From NCBI GenBank assembly GCA_048498995.1, contig JBEHWX010000165.1, positions 1 to 8,006 of the forward strand: 8,006 nt of DNA. Direction: 5' to 3'. The DNA comes from JBEHWX01 sp048498995 (GTDB taxonomy: Bacteria > Bacteroidota > Ignavibacteria > OLB7). The notes under the pieces are model-generated. The model saw only the letters and a program-made list of their open reading frames with translations, searched no databases and had not been told where the DNA came from. The position numbers and the translations under genes are program-made. Positions 1 through 5,306 of this stretch are shown here, one piece after another. Within the stretch, counting starts at the first letter, position 1. Each line of letters opens with the position of its first letter.

Positions 1-77
1 AAACTGCGCGCGTCCGAGGACGCGCGCAGTTTCATCAGGCTCACGAGACGGTCATGGTCTGCCTGGGTGATATACAT
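1..77 (-). CDS. Rnk/GreA-family-like protein, N-terminal fragment (cut by window edge)
   Basis: This short reading frame starts at the ATG at 77-75 and runs off the left edge after 25 codons plus two bases. The visible protein begins MYITQADHDRLVSLMKLR. The start is supported by a strong Shine-Dalgarno sequence, AAGGAG at 91-86, eight bases before the ATG. The opening resembles that of Rnk-type (nucleoside diphosphate kinase regulator) proteins, in which a short strand with I-T is followed by a D..RL helix. It also resembles the start of the neighbour at 775-335 (TYIVTGDDLRRI). The family binds RNA polymerase through a GreA/GreB-like C-terminal domain, which lies outside the window here, so the assignment rests on the N-terminus and the neighbour. 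The last 32 bases of the frame form a perfect inverted repeat. If that palindrome is a sequence-end artefact, residues after about 22 are unreliable. Confidence 0.72.
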   Translation of the reverse strand, partial: MYITQADHDRLVSLMKLRASSDARS

Positions 78-85
78 GGTGTTCT

Positions 86-91
86 CTCCTT
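86..91 (-). promoter_or_regulatory. Shine-Dalgarno sequence for the partial Rnk-like gene
   Basis: On the minus strand AAGGAG stands eight bases before the ATG at 77. It is the strongest ribosome binding site in the window. It decides that the short frame at the left edge is a real gene start and not noise. Confidence 0.8.
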
Positions 92-96
92 CTGTC

Positions 97-125
97 AGTA
101 TGAATGAATAATGATCGAGAGTCAG
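97..125 (-). promoter_or_regulatory. Possible sigma-70-like promoter of the partial Rnk-like gene
   Basis: On the minus strand CTGACT (125-120) and CATACT (102-97) are separated by 17 bases. Each matches the sigma-70 consensus at four of six positions. They lie in the most A+T-rich patch of this gap (about 97-118). Transcription would start near 90, right at the Shine-Dalgarno sequence, which is uncomfortably close. Bacteroidota use a different promoter consensus, so this is a weak call. Confidence 0.25.
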
Positions 126-174
126 GTGGGGGATGTTCGCGCGTCGGTAACCGCTCGAAATCGCCATGACGGAG

Positions 175-196
175 GGGCGGCCACGGGGGGCCGCCC
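175..196. repeat. Hairpin, 8-bp GC stem in the gap 78-334
   Basis: GGGCGGCC (175-182) and GGCCGCCC (189-196) are perfect inverted arms around a six-base loop. No T-tract follows on either strand, so it is not a standard intrinsic terminator. It lies between the stop of the Rnk-like gene at 335 and the start of the next gene at 77, so it may be part of a long leader or an RNA-end structure. Apart from this hairpin, the one at 285-307 and the weak promoter, the gap 78-334 shows nothing I can support. Confidence 0.4.
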
Positions 197-284
197 GTAC
201 GGAGTATTCCTATCTCACACCAGGGGGCTGAACCAGCGCACGTTCCATGGCGCGATATCCGCGCCTGCATCCTCCCCCGCTCAG

Positions 285-307
285 GACGCACGCTGAAGAC
301 GTGCGCC
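285..307 (-). terminator. Weak hairpin downstream of the Rnk-like gene
   Basis: On the minus strand an 8-bp stem (307-300 with 292-285, including one G-T wobble) encloses a seven-base loop. It begins about 28 bases after the stop codon at 335. There is no U-tract after it. The position fits an RNA end or processing site for the gene 775-335, but the missing U-tract makes intrinsic termination uncertain. Confidence 0.3.
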
Positions 308-334
308 TACCTTCGTACGGTTACCCTCGTGTGA

Positions 335-775
335 TTATGGGCGCGAGGCCAATGGCCGCGATGACGTTGAGGAAGGGGAGATCCGCTTCTCCCGCTCCGG
401 CTGGTGCAGCACCTTCCGCACGGCGAAGGTCATCGCCGCGCCCGGCGCGGAGCATTCGTAGATCCGCCCCTCGCTTGCCCCGAGCAGCGCCACGCCGAGC
501 GGCGAGAAGAGGGAGAGCCGTGTCCCCTTCGCCTCGGTCGGGTAGACGAGCGTGTAGGTCCGCGCCACGTGGTCGGCCAGGTCGACGATGCAGACGGTCG
601 AGTCCATCGTGACCACGTCCGGCGACAGGCGCGCGACGTCCACCACGACCGACTCGGCGAGCTTCGCCTTGAGCTTCACCATCTGATCGAATTCGCTGCA
701 CATGTAGGGGCGGTACGTGCCGAGCACGTCGGTGATCCGGCGAAGATCATCGCCGGTAACGATATAGGTGTTCAT
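335..775 (-). CDS. Rnk-like protein (GreA/GreB C-terminal-domain family, nucleoside diphosphate kinase regulator type)
   Basis: The 146-residue product belongs to the Rnk family. These small cytoplasmic proteins bind RNA polymerase with a domain like the C-terminal part of GreA/GreB. Residues 1-45 form the short helical N-terminal part (TYIVTGDDLRRI, then a charged helix at about 28-42). Residues 52-127 carry the family pattern: DVVTMDSTV (53-61), TLVYPTEA (75-82), LSLFSPLGVALLG (87-99), a glycine turn at 103, APG (110-112) and the closing strand to HQPE (124-127). I chose the ATG at 775 over the upstream ATG at 871 because the family homology begins there and GAGGG (789-785) stands nine bases before it; the extra 32 residues look non-coding. 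The N-terminal helices are much shorter than the GreA coiled coil, so cleavage-factor activity is unlikely. The last 19 residues, rich in serine, arginine and proline, lie beyond the usual family end and are odd. A paralogue appears to follow at 77. The exact partner and effect are unknown. Confidence 0.9.
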   Translation of the reverse strand: MNTYIVTGDDLRRITDVLGTYRPYMCSEFDQMVKLKAKLAESVVVDVARLSPDVVTMDSTVCIVDLADHVARTYTLVYPTEAKGTRLSLFSPLGVALLGASEGRIYECSAPGAAMTFAVRKVLHQPEREKRISPSSTSSRPLASRP

Positions 776-950
776 GTCGATGTTCCCTCGTAATGAGCGT
801 GACGGACAAGCCGGTGCCGCGCCGCGCGGAACACGCGCGCCACGATGCGCGACACCGTGCCGGCTGAGCATGCCGGCATCGACGGCGGAAATAGCGATCG
901 ATGGATCGAGGATGGTGATATATGGCCGGGATACGACGGACCGCGGCGCG

Positions 951-1032
951 TGGTTCGAAAACGAAATATTCTCGGAAAGAATACTCCGTTACCGAGGCCG
1001 CGAGCGTCCGAATATTCCCGGCCCGGCCGGGA
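951..1032 (-). terminator. Possible 3' end of the small secreted protein gene
   Basis: Directly after the TGA of the gene 1380-1033, the minus strand folds a 7-bp stem (TCCCGGC / GCCGGGA, 1032-1026 with 1022-1016) around a three-base loop. It is followed by ATATTC and, further on, by an A+T-rich patch ending near 951. The stem is stable but no clean U-tract follows, so this is a weak terminator candidate. In the rest of the gap 776-950 I see only a 7-bp hairpin (858-864 with 872-878). Confidence 0.3.
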
Positions 1033-1380
1033 TCAAATCAGAAAGACGGAATGCCGCAGAAATGTTCCGCGAAGATAGGAGGCGAGAAATTCGGGGACGT
1101 GATCGGCGCGCGGCGGCGCGCCGACATCATGATAACCGAGCAGAATATCGAGCCGCGCCAGCACCATGATAGGCGCCTCGCACGTGGCAATGCGCACGCG
1201 GATCTCGGCGATGTTGGCTCCACTGGCGGCATTGACGCAGCGTTTCTTGCAGGAGTCCGTGTCGGAGATCGTCGCCGCGGAGGGCTCGGAGGCCGGAGCC
1301 GCCGTGCACGCGAACGACGTTACCGCCGTCAGGAACAGCTGACAGAAAATGAAGAGTATCGCTATGGAGCGTTTGAACAT
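1033..1380 (-). CDS. Small secreted cysteine-containing protein of unknown family
   Basis: The 115-residue product starts with a clear Sec signal peptide. It has MFKR, a hydrophobic core from about residue 6 to 21, and a likely signal peptidase I site after S-F-A (22-24), leaving cysteine 25 at the mature N-terminus. F at -2 and S at -3 do not make a proper lipobox, so a lipoprotein is possible but less likely. The mature chain of about 90 residues has four cysteines (25, 44, 48, 67), enough for two disulfides. It has an acidic, serine-rich start and a hydrophobic, arginine-containing C-terminal half. I recognise no domain. The longer frame opens at an ATG at 1464, but those 28 extra residues look non-coding and would bury the signal peptide. 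AGGA lies only four bases before the ATG at 1380, which is short. It is separated from the upstream gene by a strong terminator and its own putative promoter. The role is unknown. Confidence 0.72.
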   Translation of the reverse strand: MFKRSIAILFIFCQLFLTAVTSFACTAAPASEPSAATISDTDSCKKRCVNAASGANIAEIRVRIATCEAPIMVLARLDILLGYHDVGAPPRADHVPEFLASYLRGTFLRHSVFLI

Positions 1381-1389
1381 CACATCCTG

Positions 1390-1418
1390 AAGATAGCCCC
1401 TGGCCGTCGCGATGTCAA
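1390..1418 (-). promoter_or_regulatory. Sigma-70-like promoter of the small secreted protein gene
   Basis: On the minus strand a perfect TTGACA (1418-1413) is followed, after exactly 17 bases, by TATCTT (1395-1390). The start codon begins at 1380, so transcription would start at or within a few bases of it and give a leaderless or nearly leaderless mRNA. That agrees with the poorly spaced AGGA before the ATG. The match is good, but the housekeeping consensus of Bacteroidota-type organisms differs. The rest of the gap, up to 1577, shows nothing further that I can support. Confidence 0.4.
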
Positions 1419-1577
1419 GCAATGGGGCTTCACGATGGTGACAGCAATTGTATCCGTCCGGCATGTCGGATCATCGGAACAATTTTTCTCCTGATGCTCG
1501 CGTTACGGCCGCACCATCCGCGACGGACATTCCCGTATCTGAGCGCGTCGTCATCATCATCCAAAAAATATTCCGGC

Positions 1578-1618
1578 AAAAAAAACGAAGCCGCGATCCC
1601 TTGCGGGACCGCGGCTTC
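1578..1618 (-). terminator. Intrinsic terminator of the type IX secreted protein gene
   Basis: On the minus strand a 14-position stem (1618-1605 with 1600-1587, one mismatch) is capped by the four-base loop GCAA, a GNRA tetraloop. After a single G it is followed by eight T residues (1585-1578). It begins 22 bases after the stop codon at 1641. All elements of a strong rho-independent terminator are present. It should insulate the downstream gene at 1380. Confidence 0.94.
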
Positions 1619-1640
1619 TTCGGGTTCAGGAGGGGGGAAG

Positions 1641-4600
1641 TTACTTCACGATCGTCAGCGGACGGGTGAAGAGACGACCGTCGACTTCCATCGTCACGAC
1701 GTACGTTCCCGGCGGGAGCGCGCGCGTGTCGATCGGCACCAGGTGCGCGCCGGCATTCAGCTGCTCGCCGTCGATCAGACGGAGAACTTCGTTGCCGCGC
1801 AGATCGCGCGCCAGTACCTTCCCGCGACCGGCGCCGCGCAGATCGAACTGCACGGTGGCCGAGTGCGACGTCGGATTCGGGTAGATCGGCAGCAGCTCGG
1901 AGCCGGTCTCGGCCGTCGGCAAATCCTCGACGCCGGCAACACGCAGCGGCGAGGAGATCTGCGCCGAGCCGCTGCTCAGCGCCGTGCCGTCTTCACCCAT
2001 CGTCGTGTAGTCCACCGTCACATTGTTGACGCCGACGCCGGCGAAGGTGAGGTAGATCGGGTCGAGCGTGGTTCCCGCCGCGACGTCGTTCACGGTCCAG
2101 GTGTTCTTGTCCACCTGCACCACGGCGTTGCCGCCGTTATCCGATCCCGGCGTCAGCACGGCGTTGGAGCCGTCGCCGACCGGACCGACCGCGATGAGCG
2201 TGGCGCCACCGTTGACGCTGAGCCTGAGCCCGTGCACCGCCTCGTTCAGGCCGTTGGAGGCCACCAGATGGAGCGCGTAGGTGCGGACGTTCTGCAGGTT
2301 CGACTGCGTGGCCTCGACCACGTCACCGGCGCCGGCCGGCGTGACTCCGTAGAAGACCACCGTATCGGAGGTGAGCGTGTCGGGCGGGTTCGTGCTGTCG
2401 CTCAGATCGATATAGCGGAACACCGCCAGGTGACGCAGCCGCGCGTCGTTGTCCTGGTTGATGTAGCTCAGATTGAAGAGCCTGGTCTGCCCCTCATCGA
2501 TCGTGGTCGCGATAACGCCGGCATTCCCCGCGATCGTCGCGCTGTTCGGCGTGTTCTGCTCGGTCATCGACAGGAGCGGCACCCCTTCCGGGCGGACCAT
2601 CATGCCGACGATGCGGATCACCGGATCTCCCGGCTGGCCATTCGGCAGCGTCACCGAGAGCGTGCCGGTCGTCGAGGAGCTCATCGTCAGGTTGAGCAGT
2701 CCCGGATCCGGCTTCACGTAGGAGGTGGTCGTTCCCTCACCGGCGTGATCGATCACGTCGCCGCCGCCCCAGATGATCGGCCGGAAGCGGCGCGGCACCT
2801 GGTAGGTGATCACCGTGTCGCAGGTGCGGCACTGGCAGTCGGTCCAGCTGTAGCGGATCGAGAAGCGGAGCGAATCGTGGCAGAAGCTGCTGGCCGGCGG
2901 GTTCGGGAACATCATGTTCAGCGAGAACGGCACGCACGGATTGAACGGCACGCAGCGCCAGTAGTTGGTGCCGCCCCAGACGATCTCGCGGCTGTAGAGC
3001 ATCGTCGGCACGAACGAAGGCGGACCGAGCGGCGAGCCGGAGAGTGCTCCTCCGACGATGTCGCCGAAGATGCGGGTCCACGCTCCGGCCGGGGCCACGC
3101 CGCACCGGCTGCGGGACTGCGCCGCGACGATGGTGGCCGAGAAGCGCTTGATCTGGTTGAGGCCGGCCATCGCGCACCCGCTCAGGGTAACGCTGCCGTT
3201 GTTGACGCTGATCTTCACCTGGCCGATCGCCTTCAGGAAGCCACTGCAGCAATCCTCCGGGCACTGCGGCAGATCGAAGCAGACCGTGTCGCGGCAGACG
3301 ATGGAGTCCCGGTTCCTGAAGTAGGCATGATGCTCGAGGTAGATGCAGACGTGTCCATCCACCGGAGGGGTGTCGGTGAAGGTCAGGGGAATCGCCTGAG
3401 AGTAGGCGGGCACCCAGGTTCCCCATGACGAGAGGGTACCGTTCGGCGAGGAGAAGGTGACATAGCCGGGGACCGGATTGAGCACGTTCAGGAGCATCGT
3501 GAGGCTGTAGGTCCGGTTGCCGGCCGCGTTGGTCGGGCCGCAGAGGACGTTACGTATCTGGACATCCATGCAGGGTGTGGGCGGCTCCGGCTGGCAGTCG
3601 GTCCAGATGGTGTCGCGACAGAGCACCTCGAGGTTGGGGCCGAGGAACTCGATGATCTGCTTCTGCGGAGGCGGTCCCGGATTGAGGCAGTAGGTACCGA
3701 CGTACTGTCCGGCCCCGATCGGGAACGGTCCTCCCATGCTCGGATGCCAGGTCGTGACGTATGGCAACGCGGGAGTCGAGCTCAGGCCGGGACCGTTGCT
3801 GGGCGGGCCGCTCAGAGTGCTCGGGGCCACGCTGGTCAGACGCACGAAGAAGACCTGCGTCATCCAGGTGGGCATGCTGTTGTTGATGAAGAGCTTCCAG
3901 CAGCATCCGCTTCCGCTCGGCAGCGGCTGGTACTCCGCGCGCGCCGAAACGTAATCGCACGGGTCCTTGGAGACGCCGGTTACGTCGACCGAGTCGACGA
4001 AGCAATACGCGCCCATGTTGTTCGCCGGATTGGCGTCGACCACCCCCTCGATCCGAAGCCGGTTGTACGACTGTCCGGCCGGCAGCGCGATGCTGACGCT
4101 CTGCGAGAAGAGGTTCCAGGCCGTGTTGGTCACCAGCATCGAGCCGACCACCAGCGGCGGGGCGGATGTGGTGGAGCTGATGAGCGAGAACTGGATCCGG
4201 CACGGGTTGCCCCGGGCCGATCCCATCGCGAGTTGCGCGCGCACCTGATAGGTGCCGTTGCTGATCGGCGTGGCCATCGAGCCGACCATCACTTCGCTGC
4301 CGAAGCCGCTGATGAAGGTTCCGGTGGAGATGCCGCCATATTTCTCTCCATGGTACGGCGTGCGCCCGGCCATCGTGGTCATGAAGTTGATCGGAACGTA
4401 CGCGGTCGGCCAGAAGATGTCGATCGATCCGAGGTAGCTGTACCAGCTTCCCGTCGGCGCGCCCGGAAACGCGTACGGGTAGGTAATGCCGGTGCCCGCC
4501 CACCAGCCCGGCGTGGCTCCGGCTGCGATCGCCGTGCTAACGTTGAGTCCCTCGAAGCTGCCGTCGATGATGTTCTGAGCCCTGAGACTCGTGGCCGAGA

Positions 4601-4730
4601 TCATCAGGATCGCCAGGACCTTCGCGAAGAGGATCAGGCGGTAGGATCTCCGCCGTCCGTTGCCTCCCGGTGGTGTCGGGATGCGGCGGCGTGGTGACTG
4701 GGGTGGGTGAACATGTGCGAATTGCTGCAT
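1641..4730 (-). CDS. Large secreted protein with N-terminal jelly-roll-like module, cysteine-rich repeats and type IX (Por) sorting domain
   Basis: The 1029-residue product is built for export. A basic n-region (residues 1-31, with RRR twice) precedes a hydrophobic stretch (32-48) and a likely signal peptidase cut after LRA (49-51), before Q52. Residues about 54-255 start with NIIDGSFEG and end at a C-F-V-D-S-V-D strand, as in galactose-binding or CBM4/9-like jelly rolls of Bacteroidota surface proteins. Residues 258-640 are cysteine-rich, with three related motifs: CRDTIWTDCQ (371-380), CRDTVCFDLPQC (479-490) and CHDS with a later WTDCQC (617-634). Residues about 640-940 look like beta-sandwich sequence without catalytic motifs. 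The last 84 residues form the sorting domain: YPNPT (950-954), ARDLRGNEV (974-982), NAGAHLVPIDT (992-1002), PPGTYVV (1006-1012), and a short basic end TIVK. Such domains direct passage through the type IX translocon and are usually removed at the surface. GGAG (4742-4739) stands eight bases before the ATG; no other start precedes the signal core. The binding partner is unknown; an adhesin or matrix role is inference. Confidence 0.93.
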   Translation of the reverse strand: MQQFAHVHPPQSPRRRIPTPPGGNGRRRSYRLILFAKVLAILMISATSLRAQNIIDGSFEGLNVSTAIAAGATPGWWAGTGITYPYAFPGAPTGSWYSYLGSIDIFWPTAYVPINFMTTMAGRTPYHGEKYGGISTGTFISGFGSEVMVGSMATPISNGTYQVRAQLAMGSARGNPCRIQFSLISSTTSAPPLVVGSMLVTNTAWNLFSQSVSIALPAGQSYNRLRIEGVVDANPANNMGAYCFVDSVDVTGVSKDPCDYVSARAEYQPLPSGSGCCWKLFINNSMPTWMTQVFFVRLTSVAPSTLSGPPSNGPGLSSTPALPYVTTWHPSMGGPFPIGAGQYVGTYCLNPGPPPQKQIIEFLGPNLEVLCRDTIWTDCQPEPPTPCMDVQIRNVLCGPTNAAGNRTYSLTMLLNVLNPVPGYVTFSSPNGTLSSWGTWVPAYSQAIPLTFTDTPPVDGHVCIYLEHHAYFRNRDSIVCRDTVCFDLPQCPEDCCSGFLKAIGQVKISVNNGSVTLSGCAMAGLNQIKRFSATIVAAQSRSRCGVAPAGAWTRIFGDIVGGALSGSPLGPPSFVPTMLYSREIVWGGTNYWRCVPFNPCVPFSLNMMFPNPPASSFCHDSLRFSIRYSWTDCQCRTCDTVITYQVPRRFRPIIWGGGDVIDHAGEGTTTSYVKPDPGLLNLTMSSSTTGTLSVTLPNGQPGDPVIRIVGMMVRPEGVPLLSMTEQNTPNSATIAGNAGVIATTIDEGQTRLFNLSYINQDNDARLRHLAVFRYIDLSDSTNPPDTLTSDTVVFYGVTPAGAGDVVEATQSNLQNVRTYALHLVASNGLNEAVHGLRLSVNGGATLIAVGPVGDGSNAVLTPGSDNGGNAVVQVDKNTWTVNDVAAGTTLDPIYLTFAGVGVNNVTVDYTTMGEDGTALSSGSAQISSPLRVAGVEDLPTAETGSELLPIYPNPTSHSATVQFDLRGAGRGKVLARDLRGNEVLRLIDGEQLNAGAHLVPIDTRALPPGTYVVTMEVDGRLFTRPLTIVK

Positions 4731-4814
4731 GGTTTCGGCTCCATTCGGGTTGATTGGAGATTGGTGTGCCGACCCCGGACCGGAAGTCGGATGCTCTCAC
4801 GCGAAAGCATGGAG

Positions 4815-4822
4815 CGAATCTA
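4815..4822 (-). promoter_or_regulatory. Possible Bacteroidota-type -7 box for the type IX secreted protein gene
   Basis: On the minus strand TAGATTCG differs at one position from the Bacteroidota -7 consensus TAnnTTTG. It lies about 85 bases before the start codon at 4730. A matching -33 TTG at the usual distance is not evident (the nearest is a TTTC 24 bases upstream), so the call is weak. Confidence 0.22.
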
Positions 4823-5020
4823 TCCGGGGCTGGCCACGGGCTCCCGGAAAGCCACCACACTCGACCTCGGAAACGGCCACACTTTCGGCGCGCATGTCGC
4901 GACCCCGATTCCGGCCGGCATCGACGAGGCCGCCGGGCGCGTGAGGTTGGAGAGGCAATCCCACGAAATCGTCCGGAAATCGACGAGCCGGGATACGGAG
5001 GTCGGTGGAATCGAGCGTGG

Positions 5021-5055
5021 GGCCGGGGGTGATCGACGATCGTGGCCGGGGGTGA
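5021..5055 (+). repeat. 12-bp direct repeat flanking a palindrome, possible operator
   Basis: GGCCGGGGGTGA occurs at 5021-5032 and again at 5044-5055, a 23-base period close to two helical turns. Between the copies, and sharing two bases with the first, lies the palindrome GATCG-A-CGATC (5031-5041). The site sits about 250 bases before the ATPase start and 27-60 bases before a weak promoter-like box at 5082. Geometry and location fit a regulator binding site, but no regulator is identified. Confidence 0.35.
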
Positions 5056-5081
5056 GATTTCGCTTCTCGCCGTCAGAACTG

Positions 5082-5089
5082 TACATTCG
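5082..5089 (+). promoter_or_regulatory. Possible Bacteroidota-type -7 box for the ATPase gene
   Basis: TACATTCG is one mismatch from TAnnTTTG and has the same TAnnTTCG form as the box facing the opposite gene. If used, it would give a leader of about 210 bases that includes the hairpin at 5116-5158. No good -33 element is seen. Confidence 0.2.
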
Positions 5090-5115
5090 ATCCCGGATTC
5101 GCGACCAGTTCGCAA

Positions 5116-5158
5116 CGGCTCACGGCCGGGCGTCCGAGGAACGCCCGGCCGTGAGCCG
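5116..5158. repeat. Strong hairpin, 18-bp perfect stem with 7-base loop
   Basis: The arms 5116-5133 and 5141-5158 are perfectly complementary and mostly G+C; the loop is CCGAGGA. Neither strand has a T-tract after the stem, so it is not a standard intrinsic terminator. It lies 149 bases before the ATPase ATG, most likely within that gene's leader, or it could be a dispersed palindromic element. A stem this long and perfect is not expected by chance. Confidence 0.85.
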
Positions 5159-5250
5159 AGGGCGCGCATCCACTCCGAGCGTGAGGTCCACGGCTTCGGC
5201 ACAGAGGTAGCGCCGTCACGTCCAAGGGGATTCGATACTCCACCCAGTCC

Positions 5251-5280
5251 ACCCCAGCGGGGTCGCCCGACAGAGGCGAC
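5251..5280 (+). repeat. Two small adjacent hairpins in the ATPase leader
   Basis: ACCCC/GGGGT (5251-5255 with 5259-5263, three-base loop) is followed at once by GTCGCC/GGCGAC (5262-5267 with 5275-5280, seven-base loop). The two stems share two bases, so they compete. They end ten bases before the Shine-Dalgarno sequence of the ATPase gene. In a GC-rich leader such stems can arise by chance. Confidence 0.35.
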
Positions 5281-5306
5281 GACGGCCGACAGGAGCGACA
5301 TCCGTC

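Larger units (their letters stand above)
4743..5290. other. Divergent intergenic region, no convincing gene
   Basis: About 550 bases separate the divergent starts at 4730 and 5307. Frames that cross it have arginine-rich or low-complexity translations, no ribosome binding site and no family resemblance, so I call none of them. What the region holds is structure: weak TAnnTTCG boxes facing each way (4822-4815 minus, 5082-5089 plus), a 12-bp direct repeat around a palindrome (5021-5055), an 18-bp perfect hairpin (5116-5158) and two small hairpins just before the ATPase start (5251-5280). It should contain the promoters of both flanking genes. Confidence 0.7.

Noticed and set aside
1..32. Palindrome at the left edge as an intrinsic terminator
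   Set aside because: It lies within the coding frame that begins at 77 and has only three T residues after the stem on the plus strand, with no gene upstream to terminate.
52..291. Minus-strand frame of 79 codons at the left end
   Set aside because: It overlaps the better-supported frame 77-1 with its strong ribosome binding site, and has an unordered composition rich in arginine and proline.
321..701. Alternative frame at the end of the Rnk-like gene as evidence of a frameshift
   Set aside because: The neighbouring frame ends in a hydrophobic, protein-like stretch, but the family homology already runs unbroken to HQPE in the called frame, so no shift is needed.
1422..3428. Plus-strand open frame of 668 codons
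   Set aside because: It is antisense to the type IX secreted protein, is dominated by arginine, histidine and aspartate-rich low-complexity sequence, has no domain resemblance and crosses the terminator. It arises from GC-driven lack of stops.
3744..4697. Plus-strand frame of 317 codons
   Set aside because: It is antisense to the signal peptide and jelly-roll-like region of the secreted protein and is arginine/histidine-rich with no family resemblance.
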